DNA of 64,000 nt from Amyelois transitella (GCF_032362555.1 NC_083508.1:6973001-7037000), one strand, 5' to 3'; shown: positions 32,393-44,800, counted from the stretch's first letter. Notes: generated by a model not told the origin, from the letters alone. Translations and numbers: made by a program.

Positions 32393-34481
32393 ATGGCTAA
32401 GCGACTATTTTCGCGCAGTACGAGTTTGTTAATTTCTAACGGATTAACACATCCGAGCAAAACACAAAATATGACGAGTATACGTTGCAACAGTATTAAA
32501 TCCGAGGTAAGATAATAATCTAACGAAAATTATTGAAAGAAAAACGTATGCCGACATACGCGCTATATTATAGATATGTAGTTCATGCTTTATTAAAATT
32601 CAAAAAAATTCAAAATTCAAATTTTTTTTTCATTATTATAGGATACTTTATATCGCTTAATAATTGTCAAAACTTTTAGTTTCACAACATTGGTTGACGT
32701 TAAAATTACTTCAGATACTACCTACTTGCTTTCCTTTCTTTCTCGTTATGGAACCCAAGGCCTGACACTGTAACCACATGCCTGTACTGGGTCCTAAGCT
32801 AGATAAATACACAAAACAATTCCCGTCTGACCTATGCGAGGCTGCAAGGAAATATATAATACCTAACCAGTTTAAATCATGAATACTCACACATCCAGTT
32901 GCCTGAAACTTCATTCATCAACATACAATATTTACAGAGCAAGGTCCTCGACTATAAACAAGAAGATATCGTGCATTAACTAATTTACACCAACACGGCT
33001 TCAGTTGCAACTAGGATTTGATTTAGTTACGATGTCTTAAAAAAACTACAATTTACAGGTACCTTGCAAAGAAATCAGAATACCAGTTCAATGGGGTCAT
33101 GTCGCCGCCAAACTGTGGGGGGACGAAAATGAACGACCCATTTTAGCCCTTCACGGCTGGCAGGACAACGCGGGCACATGGGACCCGCTAGCGCCCCTCC
33201 TCTCGAAGCACAGGGCTATTTTGGCCATAGACTTTCCTGGGCATGGACTGTCGTCGTGGTTTCCACCAGGTATAATATATTCTTACTGAAATTTATAAAA
33301 AAGTTTAGCCTAGCAAAAACTAACTACTAAAAAAGTTTCGGGAAAAATATTTCTTATAAGTTTACTTTTATTTATTATCATAATAATTATGTAAGTAATT
33401 TGATGCTAATAATTTGATATTGTTTAATATTATGTCATAGATATAAGAAGTATGTAAGTAGTAGAAAACGTATTTTTTTGAAATATAAGATATCCCTATT
33501 AATTTTCGCGTTGTATGCAAATAGGAATTAACGCGAACATGCCGTTTTTTCTGATGTTTCGACCGGATTGCACCAACCGCGGTCACAAGATGACTGATGT
33601 ACCGGTGTTATGTCTCTGTCGACACGGTGGAATCTTCATCCACCAGCATCGGCATCATATTTTATTCTTCACAAAAAATAAACTAAGTAGTAATAATAAA
33701 TAGTTAACAGTATGTTCGCGTTAATTCTCGTTTGCATACAATAACAAGATTATTATTTTTACTTATAGTTAATTATTATTTTTTTGTTACAGGCATGCAC
33801 TATTATCCCTGGGAACTTCCACGTTTCATCCTGTTGCTAAAAGAGTACTTTAAATGGGATAAGATTTCACTTTTGTGCCATTCAATGGGCTCAATCGCTG
33901 GATTACGATTTGCAACTTCATACCCGGATGATGTAGATTTTTACATTGCCCTCGATAGTTTGATATCTGACGATTACGACCTAGATTTAGTCGCCAGCAC
34001 CTATCCTAAATATATGCTTAAAATTAATTTGGCACAAACTAGACTAGATCAGGAACCGCCGTCCTACGACTATGAGGAATTAGCTAAAGTGTGGCATAAG
34101 GGAACAAGAAAGTCAGTTACTATAGAAAGCGCAAAAATTTTAATGAAAAGAGGATCAAAACCTTCTAAGAATGACCCTAACAAGTATTTCGTTTCGCGTG
34201 ATGCCAGACTTAAGTACACTTTATTCACTCCGGAAAGTAAACTTTTTGTGGAAACTTTGGTAAAGAAGTTGAAATGTCCGACGCTATATTTTAAAGCTAT
34301 CGATTCTCCGTACGCTTCAGATGAATTTTCGGTAGAAATGAGAGAAGTCATTGCAAGGAACAATGAACAATTTGAATGCCATTTTGTCCCTGGTACACAT
34401 CACGTTCATTTGAATAATCCTGAATTGATTTTTCCCCATATTACAGACTTTCTACAAAAATACAATTTTATAGGAAAATAG
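32393..34481 (+). CDS. Serine hydrolase-like protein (SERHL family, alpha/beta hydrolase), 337 aa
   Basis: A probable soluble alpha/beta-fold hydrolase of unknown natural substrate. Coding exons 32393-32506, 33059-33269 and 33793-34481 splice in phase. A likely 5' UTR acceptor (TGTTTTAG) ends at 32,358. Seen: LALHGWQDNAGTWDPL (oxyanion-hole region), AIDFPGHGLSS, the nucleophile elbow CHSMGS with Ser139, and a His cluster GTHHVHLNNPE near residues 311-314 as the probable catalytic His site. The first ~38 residues are basic and Ser-rich (MAKRLFSRSTSLLI), which could be a mitochondrial or peroxisomal presequence (inference). Length fits SERHL/SERHL2 proteins. Intron 1 holds a SINE and intron 2 a MITE. 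It is tail to tail with the next gene. Confidence 0.9.
32715..32940 (-). mobile_element. SINE family C, reverse orientation
   Basis: On the minus strand it shows ATGTGTGAGTATTCATGAT, GCAGCCTCGCATAGGTCAG and ACGGGAATTGTTTTGTG followed by a CAGG...TTGGGTTCC end. These correspond in order to the 3' part of family C copies. It is diverged and lies in SERHL intron 1. Confidence 0.5.
33511..33741. mobile_element. MITE with ~31-bp terminal inverted repeats in SERHL intron 2
   Basis: The left end TTGTATGCAAATAGGAATTA continuing into ACGCGAACATG is repeated in reverse complement at the right end with a few differences. The element is 231 bp with no coding capacity. The superfamily cannot be assigned because no clear target duplication is visible. 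Confidence 0.7.
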
Positions 34482-35393
34482 TATATGAAAATGATAAGTG
34501 TAAATTACATACCTATTTACATCTATTTACAAATTAATTTAGACAATCCGGTTACCAGGTACTTTGATGACATGATTATACTCGTACGATCATTAATTTT
34601 GGTTAAGTAAGTAAAGTGACACTGTGATTTTTATTTTCTGTTATTATTGTTATTTACAAAATTATATGTATTGTTATTTACAATATGTTTTATTAGTTCT
34701 TATATTACCTAGGTAGGTACAAATAGTTGATGATAAAATAATATTTTACAAGTTCCAGGTTTACACTGGCACCACTTTTGAACTAAATGTAAGTATTAAA
34801 ATATTGGTTCAAAACGTATGACATGTAAAATTTATATTAAACTGTTCGTTATTTTTTAATATTTTATATTGAAAATTTTTAATTGTTCATGTAAAGTATA
34901 CCTTTAAAAGGTACCTACTTAAAATTTTACACGTATCTTTGTAACAGGTTTCATAAAAACATTTGGTAAAATCAGCTTAGGTACCTACTTATACGTACGG
35001 CCCTGCTTTTGATCAGTATTCTGGCCGTTGTTGACAGAGGATATTACTCACACGTGTTAGAGCTTTACTACTAAAAATAAGTTGTGATATGGTCATAGTT
35101 CAATGTTTAAAGTACAAGTAGGTACCTTCTTGAACTTACATCATCACGTAAATGTGGGTTTCTTTACCCTTGTATAATTTTCGTAGTGAATCAGCTCCGA
35201 CGTTGATAAGAAAAAAATGTGATTATAAAATATAAAACACAAAGAATTTATTTCATTTATTTCTTATAATTAATGACTATGTGTACTTAATAAAAAAATA
35301 TAAGATAATAATTTGTACAAAAGAGGTTCATGTCCAGCAATACAGCTATAAAAATTATTATAAATATTATTGTGCATTAACTATAAAACTAAA
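34482..35393. other. Tail-to-tail spacer between SERHL-like gene and TRMT10
   Basis: AT-rich sequence expected to hold both 3' UTRs. On the minus strand an AATAAA-type site lies near 35,247-35,252, downstream of the TRMT10 stop. No gene was seen. Confidence 0.5.
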
Positions 35394-38300
35394 TCAAGTT
35401 TGTTTTTCTAACTTGTCGTTTTGTGCAGTGTCTGATCCAGAATTATCTTCATCATCACAAGCATGGGCTCCTTTCCTTTCTGGCAAAACATTGATGAGTG
35501 TTTCTTGCCAACACATTCCTTCACACACTCTTAGAATTATTTCAAAAACTGTAAACAAAAAATGGTAAAGGTACAAAATGAACTTTTATTTGTTATGAAA
35601 ATTTTCGCAGCATGCTTGGGCAATGTAACTGACGGACTAAAACTGAAAGTGAAATTTTTTTTTTTCATTATTCAGACCAAGATCAACCTATTTGTATGGG
35701 ATGATAGATTCATTGGCCAGAAAAAAAATATCAATATTAAATTACAGTGAAAGAAAATCATAGAAATAAAACATTTGTGATCAATTAATAGTAATGGTCA
35801 ACTGTAATTTGAATTTGCACTTTTTTGTTACATTTTTTATTGAGTTTTATTTATTAAAATAAATATATTTGCTTTTTTATTTTCTTGCATACTTTTTGTC
35901 TTTTAGAACCCTAAAAATGTCAATAATAATTCAAAGATTCAGTACCTAACTCTTATAATTTGTTTTCATATGTATTATATTATTTTATTTCAATTTTAAA
36001 TTAACTTACCTTGATCAATAGTCAACACTTTCCTTGTCTTCATGTTAACATATTTATTTAATGGTAATTGAGCATGTCGGATCCCTTGTTCATTTGCTAT
36101 CTTATGACAAAGACCCTGTAAACATTAATTGTTTTTTTTAAATAGTTAATCTATGCTCATTGAATTAATTATAAATTTAAGAAAAATAGGATTATTTCAA
36201 TAAAGTTTTTTTTTTTTTTTGTTGTACCCAAATTACAAAACAACTTATATATTTTTGTATTTTAATTATTAACATGTTAAAAAAAATTAAATTGTATGCT
36301 AAGTTATTGATTAATAGAGTCAGGAATGAAACTGATGACAAAATATGGGGTGCTCAAGCGGGATTTCGAAAGGGAATGGGATGTACTGATCAGGTCTTTT
36401 CATTGCAGTGCATAGCCGAAAAGTTTTTGGCCAAGAGTCAAAAAGTCTATTGCACATTCGTAGATCTGAAAAGGCCTATGACAGAGTTGAGAGAAAGGCG
36501 TTAGGCAAGGATGTGTTGCGTCACCGTGGCAGTTCAACCTATTTATGGATAGTTGTTTGACAGATTTGAAAGAGTCTGAAAGTGGATTAAGGATGAATGA
36601 GTTACTCGTCAAATGTCTGCTCTATGCCGACGATCAGGTTATACTGGCGTCATCAGTGGAAGATTAACAGGAGATGGTAAACTGTATGCATGAAGCTTTA
36701 AAAGAGAAAGGAATGAAAGTGAACGTAAGTAAAACTAAAACACTGGTCTTTGAAATGGAGAAAGAAATGACAGCATGTAATATTTTGATTGGAGGAGAAA
36801 AAGTTGAACAAGTGAAAGAGTTTGTATATCTAGGATCAAAGTTTACATCTGATGGCAAGTGTGATAGTGATATTGAAAGGAGAGTGAACGCGGGGAACAT
36901 GGTGAATGGAGCTTTGCATGCCTTTATGAGCAGTCAGAAACTATCCAAAAAGGCTCGACTGGCTGTGCATAGGGGCGTGTTGGTCCCAACATTAATGTAT
37001 GGGAGTGAAAGTTGGGTATGGCAAAAGAAGCATGAAAGCAGAATAAATGCAGTGGAAATGAGAGTGTTAAGGAGTATGATGGGTGTGACATTGAGTGACC
37101 GGATAAAGAACAGCGTGATAAGGGAAGATGTAGTTACAGGAATAGAAAAGGGTATGTTGAGATGGTTTGGTCATGTGGAGAGGATAAATGAAAGCAGGTT
37201 GACTAAGCAGATATACAAGGAGAGTGTGGAGGGAAAGGTCCGAGTGGGAAGACCTAGACGAATGTATTTTGATCAAATTAAGGGCGTCCTGGTAAAGGGT
37301 CAGGTCAAAAGTACCCGAAACCGCCGAGCTTGCATTAAGAGTTATGAATGTAGATGAAGCAAAGGAAATATGCAGAGAGCGTGGCAAGTGGAAAGAGGTA
37401 GTCTCTGCCTACCCCTCCGCGGGAAAGAGGCTTGATATTATGTATGTATGTATTAAAAAAAATTACAAAATGCAAAGTTTGTTTTCTTTTCATACCTTGT
37501 GTTTATTATGATCCACCAGGCCCCCAATTACATAAAATGTATTTTCATCAAAATGTTCTATTACATTGTCTGATTCACTTGTCAAATATATTAACTTCTC
37601 TTTAGGAAATAGTTCAAGATAGGATTTTTCATGAAATTCTACCTGGAAACATGGTAAGAAATGTATTTTTACACAAACATATACTGATGGCTTTGGGCTA
37701 TATACATTTTAGGAGTTACATAGGTACTATATATATTAGGAGCAAAGAAAAAATGGAAAATGTAAAAAAAAAGGGTAAATTATTCATCCTTGAGGGCATC
37801 AATGATGCCCATAATAACTATTCCACGCGGACGAAGTCGCGGGAACAGCTAGTTTTACATACACTTCATATTGACTATGTATATAGGTACAATACCTATA
37901 GGTATAGTCAATAAGTTTGTTTTCTTTTTGGTGTTTTAATGTACATTGGAAAAAAGTTTCATGTTGATACTGAAGTCCTGAGAAGTAATTATAGATATTA
38001 TATCTCAAAACTACAACCATTTAAGTATCAAATCTGGAAACATCTTTATATTAGAAATAAAAAATAATAATTGCATATTGTAGGTAAATGACAAATCTTA
38101 CATCCCAATGTTCATAACCATTGTGTCTTGACATAGCATTTTTAGATTTTCCACCAAAACTGGTGACATAAAAAGAAAAAGGCATGTTTGATCTCCGGTT
38201 TAGTGAATAACACCTTAATATTTGTTTAATTACTTTAAACCTATCCTTTTGAATCATCAAATCATCAAAACTGAGGTCTATAATAACTCCTATATTTTGT

Positions 38301-38596
38301 TTGGATCGCTCTTGATTCATTTTCTTTAGTGCTTTCCTGCTTGGACCAAAGTCTATATTAGCCTCGCGTGCTTTTCTTCTTCGTTCCTTTTCGGCGGCAC
38401 GTTTTCTGGCTTTCCGATTCTCCCATTTAACCTTTTTCAACCATTTTCGCATTTGATTTTTCGTGAAAGGTCTTGGTATCTCAATACCATCATCATCTTG
38501 CAGGCCGGGATCTATTTTAACATTGAAAAGAGTATACTGAGGAAACAAACTATCTATTTCATCAGAATGAACTGGCGACGTTTCTGTCTCTGTCAT
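35394..38596 (-). CDS. TRMT10A: tRNA (guanine-9-N1)-methyltransferase, TRMT10 family, 300 aa
   Basis: A SPOUT-fold enzyme that methylates N1 of guanine 9 in tRNA using S-adenosylmethionine (family knowledge). Coding exons on the minus strand: 38596-38102, 37642-37496, 36115-36010 and 35548-35394, joined in phase to 903 nt. After an acidic N-terminus comes the basic helix typical of the family (MRKWLKKVKWENRKARKRAA and EKERRRKAREANIDFGPSRK). The SPOUT core follows: GVIIDLSFDDLM, SFGGKSKNAM, the family hallmark FYVIGGLVDHNKHKGLCHK, and QLPLNKYVNMKTRKVLTIDQ with a final FEIILR. Length and motifs fit TRMT10A/B rather than mitochondrial TRMT10C. Intron 2 contains a 1.2-kb LINE in the opposite orientation to the gene, plus a Helitron end in intron 1. 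Confidence 0.92.
36255..37445 (+). pseudogene. Non-LTR retrotransposon (LINE) reverse-transcriptase fragment
   Basis: Translated pieces on the plus strand show QAGFRKGMGCTDQVFSLQCI, TFVDLK, a YADD catalytic box (LLYADDQVILASS at about 36,620-36,655), FVYLGSKFTSDGKCDSDIER and LRWFGHVERI. They fall in more than one frame and parts are deleted, so the element is inactive. It has no endonuclease domain (5'-truncated) and ends in a (TATG)n tail at about 37,440. It resembles RTE-like elements, but clade assignment needs a tree. It lies in TRMT10 intron 2; two 3' fragments of the same family are in the chitinase gene. Confidence 0.85.
37790..37852 (+). mobile_element. Helitron (LEP1-like) 3' end
   Basis: CTATTCCACGCGGACGAAGT, then CGCGGGAACAGCTAG followed by T is nearly identical to the 3' end at 22,880-22,935. 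Only the terminal ~65 bp are clearly present, inside TRMT10 intron 1. Confidence 0.65.
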
Positions 38597-39976
38597 AATA
38601 ATAAATTTATGAGGACTAGAAAATAAATTATAATCACGAAATCACAAATTTAGTCCCCAGACGGTTTCCTGAGTTGTCAAAAAAAAACATTTATTGTCAG
38701 CCAACAGATTTTCATTGTCAATGTCAATTAGTAATAATGGAAAATATAAAAAAACCGATTCCATAGACTGCTAATGTCAGTTGAATATCTTTAACCTATA
38801 GCACAGACATATAAATATAAAGTAATGTTTTTTAATCTGTGACACATAGAAAGTGGCAGGAGGATTCAAACCATTCAACACACCTTTAAAACCCAACCCA
38901 ATTTTGCGGGTGAAAATTACGTGTTCTCAACATTCACTTTACTTTATACATATATCACTTTCTATTTGCTGATAGATAGATACACAAACTCTCTAATTTG
39001 CTCCACACTTTTTCCTCCTTATCGTGTCATTTTCAGTACTTCACAAAAATATATAATGAACGAACAAATTATCACAATCAATCCATTATTTCTAAAGATT
39101 AGCCCAATACAAACAAATATATCAGTGATTATAACTTGTGATCAGTAATCAATTACAAAGAACGGAATTCCATGGTAGTACAATTGTAGTACAGTTTTTT
39201 ATACTTGAGAAATTTTGTAACTACATAACCAACAAAATGTTGATTTTATTGCTTCAATCTAAATTATTTAAGATGAATATCAGCCCCGGATCGTCAATTT
39301 ATATTAGGCGGGACAAAAACTGAATAATGCCTGTAAAGTGTGAATTTGGACGCCCCCTGAACTTGTCTTGGGCTTGCCCTCCATTAGATCCGAGGCTGAT
39401 GAATTTAAAATAAATACTTTAAATTAAAATATGTTACACAAATAAATATAGTTTCCAAATATCTAATATGTGGGTCTAAATATCGATAGAAAATCTATTA
39501 TTGATAGTCCATCACTAATAGGAGAAGCTGCCATTGCCACTCTTGGTCCTTAGGTGTCTTGGATATAGGTACGTATAGGTACCCCTATACCGCAAGGTTA
39601 TACCGCGTTCGTTAACCATTGACGTGAACTTACTTAGTCTGAGGACGTGAATAGCTAGAGTTAGCTACACACGCACGGGTATGCCCGCGGGCATCAGTTC
39701 TTAGACATAATATAGGATTAATAACCAGCCTCCAGCATATACGGTCGAATGCAAAATATCTAAACGAAAATTTGCAATAATATGTGACGATTTCATTTGT
39801 CTTGAATAAAGAAAATTAAATTAAGGCAATGGCTATTAAAAGGGCTCCAATATACCCATACAAACCTACACAAAGATATTTCAATGAAATTCAATTGAGC
39901 TTAATTAAAGAGATCCCCAAGAGACCGCGTCTTGGCATCATTGGCAGCACGCACTGTACAAAGACCTAATAGTACG

Positions 39977-41094
39977 AGATCCGGCTGCAAAATCACTACG
40001 TTCATCGCGTAGTTAATCAAACTCACATTTTAACATACATTTATGAATAGGATAATACATAGATAATAGGGTGCCAGTCAGTAAGTGGCCGCAAGTAATT
40101 TTAATTAAATTAATGTTAATTAATTTTCCAAAAAAAATTTCGTTCACTTGTTTTTTAAATAAAATATCATCCACATCATAGAAATGTATGTAAAGTATTC
40201 GAAAATCAATGGGTGCCGTTACACACTCGGCCGCAACTACTACGCAGCCAGGTGTAAACAGGTAATATTTTGGTCTATTTATACGTTCATGTCGTACACG
40301 CATGTTTTTTATATCAAATTAAAGCTAATTTTTTTTTAATATGATGATATATCGCTGCCTGTGAATAAATGGCCGCAAATTAGGGTTGCTAGCTGTTAAA
40401 AACTCGAGGTATCCGAGATAAAGTGAAAGAGAGTTAGCGCGTAACGCCACTTGTTAGACAAGGATGGCGAGTACCAGCTGTGCGAGTATTTGAAGCCATT
40501 GCGCACGCGTATAGATAGGGTTCTCAACAGTGCAGCTAAATTATTCTTATATGCTAACCTTCTTTTTGAGCTCGTTATACACAACGTTGTTGATATCATT
40601 TATTTATTGAACTTGAAAGTGTTATTACGTAACTAACTCTCTTTCACTTTATCTCGGATACCTCGAGTTTTTAACAGCTAGCAACCCTAATTTGCGGCCA
40701 TTTATTCACAGGCAGCGATATATCATCATATTAAAAAAAAAATTAGCATTAATTTGATATAAAAAACATGCGTGTACGACATGAACGTATAAATAGACCA
40801 AAATATTACCTGTTTACACCTGGCTGCGTAGTAGTTGCGGCCGAGTGTGTAACGGCACCCATTGATTTTCGAATTCTTTACATACATTTCTATGATGTGG
40901 ATGATATTTTATTTAAAAAACAAGTGAACGAAATTTTTTTTGGAAAATTAATTAACATTAATTTAATTAAAATTACTTGCGGCCACTTATTGACTGGCAC
41001 CCTATTATCTATGTATTATCCTATTCATAAATGTATGTTAAAATGTGAGTTTGATTAACTACGCGATGAACGTAGTGATTTTGCAGCCGGATCT
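39977..41094. mobile_element. Nearly perfect 1.1-kb inverted repeat (foldback-type element)
   Basis: The left arm (39,977-40,437, ~461 bp) and right arm (40,633-41,094, ~462 bp) are reverse complements with only a handful of differences seen by eye (for example CAGTCAGTAAG against CAGTCAATAAG), around a 195-bp unique centre. Outer ends read AGATCCGGCTGCAAAATCAC. Each arm carries the same 96-codon open frame (40,303-40,013 minus and 40,768-41,058 plus), with no known similarity. The motif TGGCCGCAA recurs within each arm. No clear target duplication was found, so foldback transposon versus recent inverted duplication is undecided. Confidence 0.85.
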
Positions 41095-41133
41095 TAGACT
41101 ATAAGTTTTGATACATTGAAGTATTTTTGAGGA

Positions 41134-41378
41134 GACGTCTATATCCCTTGTGGGGTAGACAGAGCCAACAGTCTTGAAAAAACTGATCGGCCACGTTCAG
41201 CTATTTGGTTTAATGATAGAATTGAGATCCAAATAGTGACAGGTTGCTAACCTATCGCCTAAAAAAAGGATCCCAAGTTTTGTAAGCCTATCCCTTAGTC
41301 GCCTTTTATGACATCCATGGGAAAGAGATGGCGTGATCCTATTCTTTCTTGTATTCGTGCCGGGAACCACACGGCACA
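41134..41378 (-). mobile_element. SINE family B, full-looking, reverse orientation
   Basis: ACGTCTATATCCCTTGTGGG to CGTGCCGGGAACCACACGGC is the complement of the copy at 14,500-14,757. It begins 40 bp after the inverted repeat ends. Confidence 0.75.
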
Positions 41379-41465
41379 CGGTTTTTTTTATGTAAACTTA
41401 CTCGTATATAGGTACTATCCAATCCATCCATACCAACTCAGGAAAAGTGACGTGTTGATCCGTAA

Positions 41466-41715
41466 TGCCGTGCGGTTCCGGGCACTTTGTAATAAGACCC
41501 CTGCCCTTGGATGTCGACAAAGGCGACTTAGGGAAGATGTATTTATCTCTAACTGGTGCAATGGTAGCGAAGAAAAAACATAATGTGCGCCCGCTGCTTT
41601 TTCCCATATTAATTGTAAAGGGCAATCAAGGGAGAGGCAATACCTGAGTTCCTACTTTTGGGCGATAATAGGAACTTAGCTCTGAAACTCAATTCCATCA
41701 TTAAGCCATTTAACC
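41466..41715 (+). mobile_element. SINE family B, diverged copy
   Basis: GCCGTGCGGTTCCGGGCACT, then TTGGATGTCGACAAAGGCGA, GGGCGATAATAGGAACTTAG and AACTCAATTCCATCATTAAG follow the family B order with many substitutions. It lies in opposite orientation to its neighbour at 41,134. Confidence 0.6.
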
Positions 41716-41849
41716 TTAGAGATAAACTTTGTTCATTTGAACCTTATCGTGGCTAGGTACCTATTATGTCTCTATCATCTCTTGCTCTCGTCTTGCTCGA
41801 TGTTAAATGTTATCAGTTCTCAAATGTTTACCAACCAGAGAAGTGCAAA

Positions 41850-44800
41850 ATGTCAGATGTAAGTAGCTTTTTACTTAAATTTTTTAATCGAAATTAGAAA
41901 CTTCAGCTAATATTCATATACAACCTTTTGTTAAATACACCCTAGGCAAATATTACAAAGATATCTCAGAATTATAAGTAACTACGTTACGTACCTACTA
42001 AACTTTGTGTTAAACGGGTAGGCTTAGATAGGTAAGGTATGTAGGTAGGTACTTAGGTATTAATAAGATCAAAATTTACACCAGGATACGACTAAGGGAT
42101 AATCTAAGAACTATAATAAGAAAGGTCTAAGCACGGCAACTAAAGTAAATCTAAATTACATAGGTATCACATAGGTACTTACGCGTAGTGACTAACGTTC
42201 TTATTACATCCAAATCAATCTAAAAATGGGATTTATTATTTTAATAGATATGTAGGTCCTGTACCTGTAACGAAACTGGGTATAATCCCCACGCGATCGA
42301 ACCAGCCTATGAAACTGAACAACTCAACATAAAGGAACATGCAACTTAATGCGAATAACAAATTGTACTTTCATAATAAAGTAGATCGACCCCTTTTGCA
42401 AAGAGTTTTTTTTTATTTCACCCAATACCTTTAAAGGTTCTCGATCACAAGAATCTTCGATCATTTTCAACCTTCAATTGTTTGCCAAATACTATGTCCC
42501 AAGAGTCAAACCCTTGTAAAGAAGTAGGTAAATGGTCACACAGCCAATGGTCGGAATGGCGAATTGAAAGGTTTTCTCATGATATGTTCCTTTTATGTAA
42601 AGAGCAGTTAGCGATTAAACCCAAATTAACAACAACAAGAGTAGTCGTTAGTACTGATGTCTTCTTTAGAGTTAAGTTAGTTTACCTACGTCGTCCGTAC
42701 ACGAACCTATAGAAAGAGAGAATTACAAGTAGAACCTATTTTGCCACCAGACAACGCTTTCGTCAGTTCATTACTTTCGTGGAAATTTTATAGTCTTTTG
42801 GATACCAGGTTATTAGTTACTTAACATGTTTTGCAAGCCTAAGTATCTTCTACTCTTACCTCTCAAAATACCACCCGTACTGCATTTTTAATAAAAAATA
42901 AGTTCAAACCTCATTGAATGTGTATAAAAAAGACCACCTTGTAAGTACTTATATGTACATGTTTTATTGGCAAAAATAACTTGGATTTATTGTGACACTA
43001 GGAGAGATACCAGTTATGGGGCGGATGCTTTTATGAAGAGCCATCCGACGTGCTGCGACGACTCAACGATTCCCTGTCTGTAGACTCGCGGTTGTTTCGT
43101 GAAGACATACGAGGTAGCCAGGGATGGGCGCTTGAGCTACAACGCAATGGCCAATTGGGAAATGAGGACTATTTGGCTATAAAAAAAGGACTTGAAAAAG
43201 TAAGCTACAATCACATTAGTTCTCATAAAAAAATCTCCGATGCCCTGTGTAACTGTAGGTAGATATATAGCTTCCGTCCTTTTTTAACCTATATGGTTTT
43301 TGTCACACAGTAAATAATTATTTAACTAGTTATGTGTGTATGGTATTAAACAGAGTTTTATATTATAATCAATACATAATTATAATAAAAGTGTAAAAAT
43401 TGTCTGCACATTAAGTACTTATATTTTAACAATAAAGAAATAGTTACCTAGCATGAATTTGAAAAAACAGACTGTCTGTTTTTTATGTTGGTTTGTACAC
43501 GCTAATCTCCGGAACTACTAAACGGATTTAAATGAATCTTTTTTGTTGTATAGCTCTTATGCCTGGCCAACATATAGGTAGGGTATAATTTATTTTGGAA
43601 TCTGGTACAGCTGATATCAAACCATAACAACTCAGCTAAACTGTAGGAAATATCGAAATGACAAAAGGTGTTCAGCCTGATGAGCATTTTCTGTTGGCGT
43701 ATAAAAATTGAAGATCTGGAACACCTGATGCGGAACCATTGTAGACCAGCTAAATCATCCGAATTATGGAAAAGATGTCTTAACAAAAGTTGTTCAACCT
43801 AATGAGCATTTCATTTTTTTTTATTTTTCATCATGTGAAGCTAAAGTGACCAGCTAGGTACTCTGTAAGTTATATGTACGGAAATTTTAGTTAATTTAAT
43901 AACCTTATATAACACGCAAATGGAGTTGCGGACAACAACAAGTTTTTAAATATAGGAAATATAATATAAAAAAACCTTAATAAGTTTGAATTTATGTAGG
44001 TATGTACCTACCTATTATTTATTTACCCTTGGATTTTATTACAATATGTAAAGATAACTTAGTGCATACGTTATTAGGTAGAAAAAGAGTTAGAAGATGA
44101 ACTATGCCGAAATGGAAAGTTGAACGACACCGAAGAAGACATTCATTCTGTTGTGGAGCGTCGTCTTCACAAACACGTAGGGGATGCTGCCCTAAAGCTG
44201 CACACTGCTAGGAGCCGCAACGATCAGTCTGCCACTGACACAAAACTGTGGATGATGACGTCCTTTCAAAAACTTTCGGACGGGCTGAAAGATCTTATTA
44301 CGGTATGTTGGTATTTTAATTAAAGATACATTACAAAACCTTTTCTGTGCTCTCAGAGTAACCGGTACAAGGCAATAACACGCTTGATTTTTTAAAAATC
44401 TTGTTTTAACAATTCTATAATTTATTCTTTTAAAATTTTTAAATCTGATTGGTTGGTTTTTAAAGCACTCGTACATAAAATAAATCGCAATAAATACCAT
44501 GATGTTATTTTCAGATCTTGTTAAATCGTGCGGAGAAGGAAATAAATATAATAACTGCGGGATACACCCATCTTCAACGCGCCCAACCTATCAGGTGGAG
44601 TCACTTCCTTCTGAGGTAGATATAAATAAATAAATCGTTTTTCAGTATACATGACAGATAGTTCATTATCACATTGCTGATGGTCTAAAATTTTATCAAT
44701 ATATTAGGTACCTACTCTTTTTATTTTTTTTTATAGCCACGCCTGGACGTTTCACTATGACTTTATCAGATTGAAGGAGCAATACGATCGTTTATCCATG

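Larger units (their letters stand above)
38597..41849. other. Intergenic region between TRMT10 and argininosuccinate lyase
   Basis: No host gene was recognised. The region contains a 1.1-kb nearly perfect inverted repeat (39,977-41,094) and two oppositely oriented family B SINEs (41,134-41,378 and 41,466-41,715). 38,700-39,970 is plain AT-rich sequence with only short open frames of no recognisable similarity. Both flanking genes start away from this interval, so promoters of both must lie here. Confidence 0.55.

Noticed and set aside
34070-34363. 97-codon minus-strand frame opposite the SERHL-like gene
   Set aside because: It is a shadow of exon 3, which has clear alpha/beta hydrolase motifs on the plus strand.
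40013-41058. Two identical 96-aa open frames as genuine paralogous genes
   Set aside because: They are identical because they lie in the arms of an inverted repeat; codon use is AT-rich and no family is recognisable, so they are probably not genes.
42482-42712. 76-codon open frame in ASL intron 1
   Set aside because: No similarity, and it cannot be spliced in phase into the ASL exons.
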